Numbered from the stretch's first letter, positions 9,049-17,675 are shown. The stretch is DNA of 39,462 bases from Cellulosilyticum sp. (GCA_017941635.1 JAGAVZ010000072.1:1-39462), one strand, 5' to 3'. Made by a program: numbers and translations. Notes: a model not told the origin generated them from the letters alone.

Positions 9049-10125
9049 TTAGCTTCCTCCGTTGAGTTTACGTTCAATGTATTCTCGTTCAAGTTTTTCT
9101 ATTTCATCAAAATCCCAATCATGGGAGTCCATTGTATTAAATTTAGCAACTTTATTAGGTAGGGGTGTAACCCCGCCTTGGTTAACTGGTTGTGCCAATA
9201 TTTTTTTGCTTTCAAAAACTTGATCAAGTTTAGCAATATCATCTAGTGTCTTAACTTTTTCGTTATACCAACTAGTTAAAATAGAATCAACATAATTTAA
9301 GCTAGGTTTATTAGCTTGCGTAATTGCTCGGTTGCAAGCAGTTAGAATAATATCCATACTAAATTTATACGTATCAAACCATTTAGACATATATTTTTTG
9401 TCAGTAGGCGTAATGGTATTTCTTGAAGCGCCTAGTGCATTTAAAATTTTAAAGTAACGCTTATCAGCAGCCATTTTTGCTTTGGCTTGTTCTAGTGTAA
9501 GAATACCTTCATCTACCCAGTTGATGGCTACTTTTTCGATATAGTGCATACCCGTACGATTCATAGAAGCACAATATTCAATAAGATATTCAATTAAGTC
9601 GAATGGCATATGGAGCCAATCATAAAAGCTATATAAGATTTTTTGATCTGTAAATGAAATCAGTCTACCAAGATAACGTTCGGCTACACGCACAAGATTA
9701 GAAAAGTCGTGACTATTATCTTTGTATAGGTTAATTTCATCAATACTATATTCAGGTCTTGTTTGTCCGATAATTGGTTTTTGGGAAACTGCTGAAGAAG
9801 TAGATGCTGTTACCTTTGGGTTAGTTGAAGGATTAAGTGAGAAGAAATTTAATTCAAAACACTCTTCAGATTCTTCTTTGAAACTTAGGACCTTCAATTC
9901 ATCCCAATATTTAAGAGCTTGGATAAGCTCAGAATATAACATATCTAGTGACTTACAAACATCTTCTAAACAGATGCCACCTTCAGGAGGATTATGAGTG
10001 AGGGCTAGTAGATAAAGGTAAACTTTAGTGTAGCCACCCTGTGCCTTGGGCATATAATCCGTAATAAACCATTCAGGGATTTGGACAAAGTCAGTAGAAA
10101 AATTATGAGATTTTATATATGCCAC
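9049..10125 (-). CDS. DnaD-domain replication initiation protein (DnaB/DnaD-like primosome component)
   Basis: The protein is 358 aa. The N terminus (residues about 1-95) is a winged-helix-like DnaD/DnaB N-domain. Two C-terminal DnaB_2 modules follow; each carries the family hallmark YxxxIxxxW, as YIEKVAINW (about residues 195-203) and YVDSILTSW (about 277-285). B. subtilis DnaB also has two such modules and DnaD one, so this is closer to DnaB in layout. It probably remodels DNA and recruits the loader encoded immediately downstream. Translation starts at a GTG, chosen because AAGGAGG lies 7 nt upstream. The C-terminal tail is charged (FDEIEKLEREYIERKL). Confidence 0.87.
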   Translation of the reverse strand: MAYIKSHNFSTDFVQIPEWFITDYMPKAQGGYTKVYLYLLALTHNPPEGGICLEDVCKSLDMLYSELIQALKYWDELKVLSFKEESEECFELNFFSLNPSTNPKVTASTSSAVSQKPIIGQTRPEYSIDEINLYKDNSHDFSNLVRVAERYLGRLISFTDQKILYSFYDWLHMPFDLIEYLIEYCASMNRTGMHYIEKVAINWVDEGILTLEQAKAKMAADKRYFKILNALGASRNTITPTDKKYMSKWFDTYKFSMDIILTACNRAITQANKPSLNYVDSILTSWYNEKVKTLDDIAKLDQVFESKKILAQPVNQGGVTPLPNKVAKFNTMDSHDWDFDEIEKLEREYIERKLNGGS

Positions 10126-10198
10126 TTACACACCTCCTTAACAATCATTTTACGTGTTAGTATTATAGCACAAAATGGAGAAAATATGATAAGTAAAT

Positions 10199-10238
10199 AA
10201 ATGAAAATCTCCCCTAATATTAGAGGAGATTTTCATTT
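10199..10238 (-). terminator. Terminator after murC
   Basis: A perfect 12- to 13-bp stem (ATGAAAATCTCC, 10201-10212, against its complement ending at 10236) has a short loop and is followed on the minus strand by a T-rich run. It separates murC from the primosome pair. Confidence 0.75.
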
Positions 10239-10246
10239 ATAAATTG

Positions 10247-11632
10247 TTATTTAGAATCTAGTAAAATAGAAGCGATTTGATTAACATTTCCTGCCCCCAT
10301 TGTGATGACTAAATCACCTGATGAAGTATTCTCTTTAAGGTAAGAAGCAATATCATTAAATTCGCTCATGTATAATGTTTTTTTACCAGATTTTTTCATA
10401 AGATTAACAATATCATTTGAAGAAATATCGCCAGGATTTTTCTCTCTAGCAGCATAGATATCTGTCACAATAACATTTTGAGCCTTGCTAAGTACTTTAG
10501 CAAAATCATTTAAGAAAGCTCTTGTACGTGTATAAGTATGTGGTTGGAATACTACGTAAAGGTTATTGTGAGGATAATTATTGGCTACTTCTAATGTTGC
10601 AGCAATTTCTGTTGGGTGATGCGCATAGTCATCTACGATTGTCACACCATCCATAGTACCTTTGATTTCAAAGCGTTGATTTGCACCACTAAAGTCTGTA
10701 AGGCCAGTATTTAATACATCAAGGTCTAATCCTGGGTGATGACATACTGCACAAACTGATAAAGAATTTAAGATGTTGTGTTTACCAGGAACATTTAAAT
10801 AGATATGTTTGATAAATTCTCCGTTATAGTAAACATCAAAGTTTGCACATGCTTTTTCGTTGTATGCAATATTTTTAGCTACCCAGTTATTTGTATCTTC
10901 TAAACCGAAAGTTTCAACTTTGCATGTGATAGGTGCTAAGAAGGTATCAAGATCTTCAATCTCACCATTAACAGCTAAGAAACCATTTTGAGGAATTTTC
11001 ATAGAGAATTTTTGAAATGAAGTTCTGATTTGATGGATATCCTTAAAATAGTCTAAGTGATCTTCTTCGATATTTAAGATAATACCAACACGTGGGAAGA
11101 AGTCTAAGAAACTATCGCAGTATTCACAAGCTTCTGTAAGGAAGTATTTAGAGTGACCAATACGAATGTTACCATTAATTGCTTTTAAAATACCACCAAC
11201 GCTGATTGTAGGATCTAAGTTTGCAGCAAGAAGTGCATGTGAAAGCATAGAAGTAGTTGTTGTTTTACCATGTGTACCAGATACACAGATTGGATATTCA
11301 AAATGGTGCATTAAGAGTCCTAAGAACACAGAACGTGTCATTAACTCAATACCTCTAGCTTTTGCTTCTTGAATTTCAGGATTGTCTTCGTGAATTGCTG
11401 CTGTATATATGATAAGGTCTACATCTTCTTCGATATTTGTTGCATTATGTCCATAATATACTGGGATGCCAATTTCTTCTAAGTGGTCTGTTGTAAGAGA
11501 ATGTTTCATATCTGAACCAGTCACTTTGTAGCCTTTATTAAAAATAATTTCAGCAAGTCCGCTCATGCTAATGCCGCCAATACCAATAAAATGTAACTTC
11601 TTTTTATCTAAAAGGGAATTCTGATTTGACAT
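10247..11632 (-). CDS. murC: UDP-N-acetylmuramate--L-alanine ligase
   Basis: The protein is 461 aa, the normal MurC length. The N-terminal Rossmann motif IGIGGISMSGLA binds UDP-MurNAc. The ATP loop GTHGKTTTTSML lies near residue 120. EACEYCDSFLDFFPRVGIILNIEEDHLDY and DDYAHHPTEIAATLE are MurC signatures in the central and C-terminal domains. The enzyme adds the first amino acid, L-Ala, to the peptidoglycan precursor in the cytoplasm. It is read divergently from purR across a 224-bp region. AAGGA lies upstream of the ATG. The murC/purR adjacency is a common clostridial arrangement. Confidence 0.96.
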   Translation of the reverse strand: MSNQNSLLDKKKLHFIGIGGISMSGLAEIIFNKGYKVTGSDMKHSLTTDHLEEIGIPVYYGHNATNIEEDVDLIIYTAAIHEDNPEIQEAKARGIELMTRSVFLGLLMHHFEYPICVSGTHGKTTTTSMLSHALLAANLDPTISVGGILKAINGNIRIGHSKYFLTEACEYCDSFLDFFPRVGIILNIEEDHLDYFKDIHQIRTSFQKFSMKIPQNGFLAVNGEIEDLDTFLAPITCKVETFGLEDTNNWVAKNIAYNEKACANFDVYYNGEFIKHIYLNVPGKHNILNSLSVCAVCHHPGLDLDVLNTGLTDFSGANQRFEIKGTMDGVTIVDDYAHHPTEIAATLEVANNYPHNNLYVVFQPHTYTRTRAFLNDFAKVLSKAQNVIVTDIYAAREKNPGDISSNDIVNLMKKSGKKTLYMSEFNDIASYLKENTSSGDLVITMGAGNVNQIASILLDSK

Positions 11633-11754
11633 ATTATTAGTCCTTTCAATGAATAAAATATTCTTTATAAACTAAATGAAGCCTTAATACTATCTTATGC
11701 ATTAGGCTTTTATTAATTATATACTAATATGAGTAATATACAAATATTTTTATA

Positions 11755-11798
11755 AATTACGAATAATATTATAAAAATGATTTTAAATATTCGACTTT
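11755..11798. promoter_or_regulatory. Candidate PurR operator: two inverted PurBox-like sites upstream of purR
   Basis: CGAA at 11760-11763 on the plus strand and TTCG at 11790-11793 (CGAA on the minus strand) are separated by 26 nt. Each has A/T flanks resembling the B. subtilis PurBox AWWWCCGAACWWT; each 13-nt box has two or more mismatches. The right box overlaps the -35 of the purR promoter, as expected for autoregulation. The same spacing recurs before the ABC importer operon at 17637-17670. Confidence 0.5.
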
Positions 11799-11819
11799 AA
11801 GAACATAATATCATATAAT
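11790..11819 (+). promoter_or_regulatory. Promoter of purR
   Basis: TTCGAC (11790-11795), an 18-bp spacer and TATAAT (11814-11819), about 38 bp before the purR ATG. The -10 is perfect; the -35 is moderate and shared with the putative operator. Confidence 0.55.
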
Positions 11820-11856
11820 AGAAATAAAGCATAGTCACTGCGAAAAGGAGAAAAGA

Positions 11857-12666
11857 ATGAAAAAAGTTCAAAAACACGATAGGATAAGTGTTATTACAAA
11901 TGTTCTGACAAATAATCCGAATAAGATTTATACATTAACATATTTTTGTAATCTATTTAATTGTGCTAAATCTACGATTAGTGAAGATTTAGATATTGTA
12001 AAGGAAATTTTTGCTAATTATCAACTAGGTTACATTGAGACAGTATCAGGTGCAGCAGGTGGTGTATTTTATAACCCGCTCATGACAGATGGGCAGATTA
12101 AAGATTTCACAAAAGAGTTATGTGAGATGATTAATAGTTCGGACCGTATTATTCCTGGTGGATATATTTATATGAATGATTTACTTTATTCACCAGAAAT
12201 CTCTAAGAAAATTGGAATGGCACTTGCCAGTCTGTTTAAAGATGTAGACGTAGATTACATTATTACAATAGAAACAAAAGGTATTCCAATTGCCCTTATG
12301 ACAGCTATGGCGCTTAATAAGCCAATGGTTGTGGTACGTAACCAAACGAAATTAACAGATGGAACGGCTATACATCTTAACTATATTTCAGGTAGCAAAC
12401 ATCGCATCAATACAATGTGCCTTTCAACAAGAGCTATTAAAAAAGGATCAAAAGTATTATTTATTGATGATTTTATGAAAGCTGGTGGTACAGCAAAGGC
12501 TATTATGGAATTAATGCAAGAATTTGAAGCTGAGCTTATGGGGATTGGTGTCCTTATGGCGACTAAAATTCCAGAAGATAAAGTGGTGGAAGATTTTAAA
12601 ACTTTACTGTGGTTAGACGCTGTAGATGAAAATAATAAAGTAGTAGATATTTATAATAATAAGTAG
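11857..12666 (+). CDS. purR: Pur operon repressor PurR
   Basis: The protein is 269 aa, the usual size. An N-terminal winged helix (residues about 1-75; ISVITNVLTNNPNKIYTLTYF... AKSTISEDLDIVKEIF) precedes a phosphoribosyltransferase-fold domain with the PRPP loop VLFIDDFMKAGGTAKA (about residues 203-218). In B. subtilis, PurR binds paired PurBoxes and releases them when PRPP is high, so it represses purine synthesis and uptake genes when purines are plentiful. AAAGGAG lies before the ATG. It is followed by glgC from a separate promoter. Candidate PurBoxes lie in its own control region and before the Pot-like operon. Confidence 0.94.
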   Translation: MKKVQKHDRISVITNVLTNNPNKIYTLTYFCNLFNCAKSTISEDLDIVKEIFANYQLGYIETVSGAAGGVFYNPLMTDGQIKDFTKELCEMINSSDRIIPGGYIYMNDLLYSPEISKKIGMALASLFKDVDVDYIITIETKGIPIALMTAMALNKPMVVVRNQTKLTDGTAIHLNYISGSKHRINTMCLSTRAIKKGSKVLFIDDFMKAGGTAKAIMELMQEFEAELMGIGVLMATKIPEDKVVEDFKTLLWLDAVDENNKVVDIYNNK

Positions 12667-12737
12667 AATGATATATGTGGGTAGAGAATAATTAGAATAT
12701 TTTGTTTATTTTTAAATAAAAATATCTTAAGAATATA

Positions 12738-12766
12738 TTGTACAAAAATTGGAAAAATGATACAAT
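12738..12766 (+). promoter_or_regulatory. Promoter of glgC-glgD
   Basis: TTGTAC (12738-12743), exactly 17 bp, then TACAAT (12761-12766), about 70 bp before the glgC start. Confidence 0.62.
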
Positions 12767-12834
12767 GCTAATACGCCATAAGCATTATAGTTATTCAAAG
12801 TTCAACTCGTAGAGAAGGTTAGGAGGGAGATTGC

Positions 12835-14103
12835 ATGAATAAGAAAGAAATGATTGCTATGCTATTAGCAGGAGGACAAGGGAGTAGGCTTGGCGCACTT
12901 ACAAAGCAGATTGCTAAGCCTGCTGTCATGTTTGGAGGTAAATATAGAATTATTGACTTCCCGCTTAGTAACTGTATTAACTCAGGAATTGATACAGTTG
13001 GTGTTTTAACACAATATGAGCCATTACTTTTAACTAAGCATATTGGAATTGGTATTCCATGGGACTTAGATAGAAGAAATGGTGGTGTTACTGTGTTACC
13101 ACCTTTCCAGAAAACAGGTAACAAACAAGGTTCTTGGTATTCTGGAACAGCTAATGCAATTTATCACAATATTAGATATATTGATGATTATGATCCTGAA
13201 TATATTTTAGTTTTATCTGGGGACCATGTTTATAAGATGGATTATAGTGAAATGCTTGAAGAACATAAGAAAAATGGAGCAGATGCAACCATTGCAGTTA
13301 TTGAAGTGCCAATGGAAATTGCACCTCAATTTGGTATTATGAATGCCAATTCAGAAGGTCGAATTGTAGAATTTGAAGAAAAACCAGCACAGCCAAAAAG
13401 TAATTTGGCATCCATGGGAATTTATATTTTTACATGGAAAGTATTAAGAGAAGCATTACTTAAAGATAATACAATCCATGAAGATAGTGACTTTGGAAAA
13501 CATATTATTCCTGATATGATTAATAGCGAAAAGAATGTATATGCTTATCGTTTTAACGATTATTGGCGAGATATTGGTACAATTGAAGCTTACTGGAAAG
13601 CAAATATGGAACTAACAGAGACTGTACCAATATTTAATCTTTATGATGAGTTTTGGAAAATCTATACCAATATAGAGCATCAATTACCACAATATGCCGG
13701 GAATGATGCAATTATTGAGCAATCATTAGTATCTGAAGGTTGTGAAGTATATGGTGAGGTTTATCATTCAGTACTCGGGCCAAAGGTTATTGTTGAAGAA
13801 GGTGCCGTTATTAGAAACTCTATCATAATGGGTGAAACTATCGTTAGAAAAGGTGCTAACTTAGAAACATGTATCGTATCAGAAAAATGTGAAATTGGGG
13901 AAAATACATATATTGGTGTTGGTGAGGCAGTTCCTCATGTGACAAAACCTCATATCTATTCTAGTGGTATTTCAGCAATTGGTGATAACACAATTATTCC
14001 GGACAATGTAAAAATCGGTAAGAATTGTGAAGTAAGTGGACATACCTTACAAGATCACTATGAAGATGGTGTATTAGAAAGTGGTCATTCGCTGATTATA
14101 TAG
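12835..14103 (+). CDS. glgC: Glucose-1-phosphate adenylyltransferase, catalytic subunit
   Basis: The protein is 422 aa. The N-terminal nucleotidyltransferase domain begins [26 protein letters not shown], with the complete GGxGxRLxxLT and KPAVxxGG motifs. [19 protein letters not shown] and FEEKP follow, and the C-terminal left-handed beta-helix starts near residue 290. The enzyme makes ADP-glucose from glucose-1-phosphate and ATP, the committed step of glycogen synthesis. AGGAGGG lies 8 nt before the ATG. glgD follows after 12 nt, so the products probably form a heterotetramer, as in other Firmicutes. No glgA, glgB or glgP is present in the window. Confidence 0.95.
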   Translation: MNKKEMIAMLLAGGQGSRLGALTKQIAKPAVMFGGKYRIIDFPLSNCINSGIDTVGVLTQYEPLLLTKHIGIGIPWDLDRRNGGVTVLPPFQKTGNKQGSWYSGTANAIYHNIRYIDDYDPEYILVLSGDHVYKMDYSEMLEEHKKNGADATIAVIEVPMEIAPQFGIMNANSEGRIVEFEEKPAQPKSNLASMGIYIFTWKVLREALLKDNTIHEDSDFGKHIIPDMINSEKNVYAYRFNDYWRDIGTIEAYWKANMELTETVPIFNLYDEFWKIYTNIEHQLPQYAGNDAIIEQSLVSEGCEVYGEVYHSVLGPKVIVEEGAVIRNSIIMGETIVRKGANLETCIVSEKCEIGENTYIGVGEAVPHVTKPHIYSSGISAIGDNTIIPDNVKIGKNCEVSGHTLQDHYEDGVLESGHSLII

Positions 14104-14115
14104 GGGGAAAAAGAT

Positions 14116-15225
14116 ATGAGAGCAATAGGAATTATTTTAGCAGGTGGAAAACGTAATACTTTAGGCGTACTCACAAAACAACGTAATGTTGCAGCTATGC
14201 CAGTAGGTGGATCTTATAGGGCCATCGATTTTGCATTGAGTAATCTTAGTAATTCAGGTATCAAAAAAGTAGCTGTTATTTCTCAGTATAGTGCAAGATC
14301 ACTTGCTGACCATATTGGCTCTTCAAAATGGTGGGATTTTGGGCGTAAAAAATCAGGTCTTTTCCTATTCACACCAACCATGATGAACCAAGATATTTAT
14401 GGTTATAGAGGAACAGCAGATAGCATTTATCAAAATATAGATTTCCTTAAGAAAAGTAATGAACCATATGTAGTTATTACATCTGGTGAACAAATATATA
14501 AGATGGATTATGAAAAAATAATTAAATATCATGAACAAAAAAATGCAGATATTACAATCTGCTACAAAGATATGAATACATATGCTGTTGAAGATTATGG
14601 TGTAATTGGTTTAGATGATAATAAACAAATGATTGATTTTGAAGAAAAACCTCTTAATCCTCAATATACAACAGTATCATTAGGTATTTACGTAATCAGT
14701 CGTGAATTACTCATTAAACTGCTTGAGCAGTTAGAATCAGAAGGTAGATATAACTTTGTAAGTGATATTATTATTCGTTATCGTAAAAAACTTAAAATTT
14801 ATGGTTACCATTTTGAAGGATATTGGAGAAGAATTAGAGATATCAATGAATTCTATCGTATTAACATGGACTTCCTTACTCCTGAAGTAAGAAATCTATT
14901 CTTTAATATGTATCCATATATTTCTACAAAAGCAAAGGACGAGCCACCAACAAAATTCAATACAGATGCAAAAGTAGTAAATAGTATTGTTAGTGGTGGA
15001 GATATCGTTAATGGACAAGTTGAGAACTCTGTTTTATTTAGAAAAGTATTTGTAGGGGAAGGCACAGTGATTAAAAATTCCATTATTATGGAAGGTGCAA
15101 CAATTGGTAAAAACTGTGTCATTGAAAATGCTGTTTTAGATAAACAAGTATTTGTATCAGATGGTCAAAAAGTTATTGGTACAAAGGAAGATATTGTGCT
15201 TCTTGAGAAAAGAAATATTGTATAA
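14116..15225 (+). CDS. glgD: GlgD, non-catalytic/regulatory subunit of ADP-glucose pyrophosphorylase
   Basis: The protein is 369 aa, shorter than GlgC. It aligns along the same fold but has lost active-site residues: the start reads LAGGKRNTLGVLTKQRNVAAMPVGG, where GlgC has GGQGSRL and KPAVMFGG. The FEEKP motif and the hexapeptide-repeat C terminus remain. This degeneration is typical of GlgD, which supports GlgC activity and stability. GGGGGAAA lies before the ATG, and the gene is translationally close to glgC. No clear terminator follows; only weak AT-rich hairpins are seen before the spoVG promoter. Confidence 0.92.
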   Translation: MRAIGIILAGGKRNTLGVLTKQRNVAAMPVGGSYRAIDFALSNLSNSGIKKVAVISQYSARSLADHIGSSKWWDFGRKKSGLFLFTPTMMNQDIYGYRGTADSIYQNIDFLKKSNEPYVVITSGEQIYKMDYEKIIKYHEQKNADITICYKDMNTYAVEDYGVIGLDDNKQMIDFEEKPLNPQYTTVSLGIYVISRELLIKLLEQLESEGRYNFVSDIIIRYRKKLKIYGYHFEGYWRRIRDINEFYRINMDFLTPEVRNLFFNMYPYISTKAKDEPPTKFNTDAKVVNSIVSGGDIVNGQVENSVLFRKVFVGEGTVIKNSIIMEGATIGKNCVIENAVLDKQVFVSDGQKVIGTKEDIVLLEKRNIV

Positions 15226-15312
15226 ATTGTATAAAAAACATATAAAAAATGTATTTTATTATACTGGAATTTATAGAAAATTAATGGAAATTTAAGTAAA
15301 AAGAAAAAAATA

Positions 15313-15341
15313 TTGACGATTTAGAATAAATATTATATAAT
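15313..15341 (+). promoter_or_regulatory. spoVG: Promoter of spoVG
   Basis: TTGACG (15313-15318), a 17-bp spacer and TATAAT (15336-15341) make a strong sigma-A-type promoter. A GAAT (about 15324-15327) preceded by an AAGAAAAAA tract might be a poor sigma-H match overlapping it; B. subtilis spoVG is sigma-H dependent, but the -35 here lacks the GG. Confidence 0.68.
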
Positions 15342-15412
15342 TCAAATAATAATAATAATTTATTAATAGGATAGCCATCAAGGCACTAGTTAATAACAGG
15401 GAGGATTTGCTA

Positions 15413-15718
15413 ATGGAAATCACAGATATCAGAGTAAGAAAAATCAATAAAGATGGTAAAATGAAAGCCGTTGTATCAGTTACATTTGATAATGAGTTTG
15501 TTGTTCATGATATCAAAGTAATTGAGGGGGACAAAGGTAGATTTATTGCAATGCCAAGCCGCAAAACACTCGATGGGGAATTTAGAGATATTGCGCATCC
15601 TATTAACTCAGAAACAAGAGATCGCATTCAAAACCAAGTATTAGAAAAATACGAAATGGTTCTTCTTTCTGATGAAGCTGCTATTGCAGATGAAAGTGAT
15701 TTAGGATTTGAAGGATAA
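15413..15718 (+). CDS. spoVG: Septation/regulatory protein SpoVG
   Basis: The protein is 101 aa. [32 protein letters not shown] and [17 protein letters not shown] are near-universal SpoVG sequences. SpoVG is a small nucleic-acid-binding regulator; in Bacillus it affects asymmetric septation and cortex formation, and in other Firmicutes it affects virulence and wall genes. The frame is open from a TTG two codons upstream, but GGGAGG (15399-15404) is 8 nt from the ATG at 15413, and family members begin MEIT. Unlike the Bacillus order, glmU does not follow directly: an 8.5-kb accessory stretch lies between. Confidence 0.95.
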   Translation: MEITDIRVRKINKDGKMKAVVSVTFDNEFVVHDIKVIEGDKGRFIAMPSRKTLDGEFRDIAHPINSETRDRIQNQVLEKYEMVLLSDEAAIADESDLGFEG

Positions 15719-15727
15719 TTACATAAT

Positions 15728-15768
15728 AAAAGAGACGTTTCTGGATTTGAAGGAGACGTCTCTTTTTA
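15728..15768 (+). terminator. Terminator after spoVG
   Basis: A perfect 11-bp stem AAAAGAGACGT/ACGTCTCTTTT (15728-15738 with 15756-15766) runs into a T-rich tract. Its loop contains GGATTTGAAGGA (15743-15754), which repeats the last codons of spoVG (15704-15715). Confidence 0.85.
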
Positions 15769-15812
15769 TTATATATAAGACACAACCCTTGCTTTTAGTT
15801 TTGTCATAAGGA

Positions 15813-16007
15813 TTGATTAATGAAGATTTAGAAGACTATTTTGAATACATATCGAATCCTAATGTGGTAGAACACGAGCCTTACAAGCCGATGTCTTTAA
15901 CAGAGGCAAAAGAAAGTTTGCAAGATAGAATAGACAATGCAGAATTCATAGCATTAGGAGAAAAAACATCACATAAAATGATAGACCAATTGGGAAAGAT
16001 ACTTTGA
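15813..16007 (+). pseudogene. Decayed GNAT acetyltransferase fragment (RimJ/RimL type)
   Basis: The readable frame gives about 64 aa beginning EDLEDYFEYISNPNVVEHEPYKPMSLTEAKESLQDRI. This matches the early part of RimJ/RimL-like N-acetyltransferases (the EDLEDYFEYxSNPxV pattern). The expected N terminus (the first strand, ending RLRP-like) and the whole acetyl-CoA-binding domain are absent: after EFIAL the sequence jumps to GEKTSHKM and stops. There is no proper start; only a TTG directly abutting AAGGA is available. I read it as a remnant with an internal deletion, not a working gene. It lies at the left end of the accessory stretch. Confidence 0.55.
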
Positions 16008-16031
16008 TCTATTCAGTATTAGGAGGAAAGA

Positions 16032-16670
16032 ATGCAAGCAAAGAGTGAAATTTTGAATCAAAAATTGAGACTTATACTATCAGATGTAGCAGAAAAAGCA
16101 GAAGCGGTAGAAGCGGCATATTATCAAAAAGAAAATAACGATTATGTAAAAGCGTATGATATGCCAATAAAAAATGTTGAAAAGATTAGGGAAAACTTTG
16201 AACGATTGGCACCCTTAATGTTTGAGGAGAGCAATTGGGAAGAGGCACTGTTAATAGTGGCAAGGATATGTCAGGAAAATAGAGTGGCTTGGTTTTTGAC
16301 AGGTTCTGCCTGTGATGCTGTTCGAGGCATAGCAATTAAACCACATGACTTAGATGTTGAGATTTATAGTAGAGATTGGGAAAAAGCAAAAGACGTATTT
16401 TTAGAGTATATGATAGAACCTTTTATAGATGTAAAGGGTTGGGTAAGAGAACATTTTGGAAGAATTGTTGCAGGAGGCATGCAAGTGGATGTTGTGGCAG
16501 ATGCCCGTTATGACTTACCTCATTATGAATATGAGCCCTATGAATGGAAGGGATATACATTATGGTTAGAACCATTTTCTAAACGCTATAAAACTGAAAA
16601 GGAAAGAAATAGGAAAGATAGAATTGAGGCTTTCGAAAATTGTTTAAAAAATTCTGCAATATACCGATAA
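16032..16670 (+). CDS. Nucleotidyltransferase-fold protein, function unknown
   Basis: The protein is 212 aa. The N-terminal third (residues 1-75) is helical. The polymerase-beta-type nucleotidyltransferase signature follows: TGSACDAVRG, then HDLDVEIY (GS plus DxD), with a third acidic position in MQVDVVAD. The C terminus (KRYKTEKERNRKDRIEAF) looks like the usual helix closing such domains. All three metal-binding carboxylates appear present, so an active NMP-transferring enzyme is plausible, for example antibiotic-, protein- or tRNA-modifying. No antitoxin-like partner is adjacent. AGGAGG is about 6 nt from the ATG. It lies between a decayed acetyltransferase and an unknown gene, which suggests an acquired region. 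Confidence 0.68.
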   Translation: MQAKSEILNQKLRLILSDVAEKAEAVEAAYYQKENNDYVKAYDMPIKNVEKIRENFERLAPLMFEESNWEEALLIVARICQENRVAWFLTGSACDAVRGIAIKPHDLDVEIYSRDWEKAKDVFLEYMIEPFIDVKGWVREHFGRIVAGGMQVDVVADARYDLPHYEYEPYEWKGYTLWLEPFSKRYKTEKERNRKDRIEAFENCLKNSAIYR

Positions 16671-16757
16671 ACTAAGTAGAGTTATTAAATTGAGAAGAAG
16701 TATGATAGATGATATCGTTCGGTGTTGAGGTTCTCAATATAACAATAGAGGAGAAAG

Positions 16758-17351
16758 GTGTATAAAAGTAATATGATAAAAGTAAATGAGATGACAGCAT
16801 CCAATGACAGGACAAGATATATGGGAAACAGAACAACTAAAAATACCGCAAGTAAAACAGCTAATCAGCAAGTAGCAAGCTCGATTACAAATTCTAATAC
16901 GGATTTTACGCTGCATTACTTTGATAGTGAAGAAGGCGAAGAGGCTATTGTATCGACCACATTGGGAATGGGTAGGGCAAGTGCTACTATTTATAAAACA
17001 AAAGATTTTAGTTTGGAAAATCCAGTTTATAAAGTGATAATGTGGGATGAAGCAGGTAATGAAACTGAAAGAATGGTGGACTTATCTAAAGTTAATATAA
17101 AAGATTGTGATACGCTGGATATGTTGGCCTATACGACATACTTAAGTGAAACAGGAAGTGACCAAAATGCGGTGGGTAAGATGACACTAGCTAATAGTCT
17201 ACAATATCAGTCAGAGGAAGAAGTTTATAAACATGTATTAGATAAGCAAAATTGGCTTGATATTATAGGTAATGCCATGCAGATACAAGGGGATGTAGGA
17301 AATTGGTATGGATATCTTGAATTTAAAAAGTTGATAGATATTTTGTCATAG
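16758..17351 (+). CDS. Hypothetical protein, clostridial type
   Basis: The protein is 197 aa with no signal peptide or membrane segment. The first 50 residues are polar and Asn/Thr/Ser-rich, probably disordered. After that a compact part reads ASATIYKTKDFSLENPVYKVIMWDEAGNETERMVDLSKVNIKDCDTLDMLAYTTYLSETG. I recognise no catalytic motif. The wording is like uncharacterised proteins of Lachnospiraceae that mix a beta-rich segment with a helical end, but I cannot name a family. The GTG start is chosen because GAGGAG lies 4-5 nt upstream; an in-frame ATG at 16773 is an alternative. The genes on both sides are on the same strand. Confidence 0.6.
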   Translation: MYKSNMIKVNEMTASNDRTRYMGNRTTKNTASKTANQQVASSITNSNTDFTLHYFDSEEGEEAIVSTTLGMGRASATIYKTKDFSLENPVYKVIMWDEAGNETERMVDLSKVNIKDCDTLDMLAYTTYLSETGSDQNAVGKMTLANSLQYQSEEEVYKHVLDKQNWLDIIGNAMQIQGDVGNWYGYLEFKKLIDILS

Positions 17352-17592
17352 AAAAGTTTGAAGATTAATGGTTAAAATACTTATATAAAAAGATATAAAG
17401 AGATTAAAAGGGGCTGTTGCAGTAAGAACATCTAGCTTATAAATATACAATTTATTAGGATTAAAACAAGTTTAATTGCCTTAATGAGTGTATAGATATA
17501 AGTTGAGATGCTTAATGCTATAGCTCTTTTTTTGTTTGTATTCTATAAAATAAAAAGTAAAAATTAGAAAATAAAGACTTAACGAATCAATA

Positions 17593-17621
17593 TTGTAATT
17601 ATTTGATGGGATTGGTATAAT
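17593..17621 (+). promoter_or_regulatory. Promoter of the Pot-type ABC importer operon
   Basis: TTGTAA (17593-17598), 17 bp and TATAAT (17616-17621) are near consensus. The expected start near 17628 gives a leader of about 90 nt that contains the PurBox-like pair. The upstream stretch 17352-17592 has no gene; it holds a possible insertion-sequence end (17409-17425) and a T-run near 17525-17532. Confidence 0.7.
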
Positions 17622-17631
17622 CAACCCATAA

Positions 17632-17675
17632 AAAAACGAACAATAATTTTTATAAATCGAAAAAGGTTCGGATTT
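17632..17675. promoter_or_regulatory. Candidate PurR operator: inverted PurBox-like pair before the ABC importer operon
   Basis: Left box AAAAACGAACAAT (17632-17644) differs from the B. subtilis PurBox AWWWCCGAACWWT at one position. The right box, read on the minus strand as AAATCCGAACCTT (17675-17663), also differs at one position. The CGAA cores are inverted and 26 nt apart, the same as upstream of purR. The sites lie just after the predicted transcription start, a position suited to repression. Confidence 0.62.
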
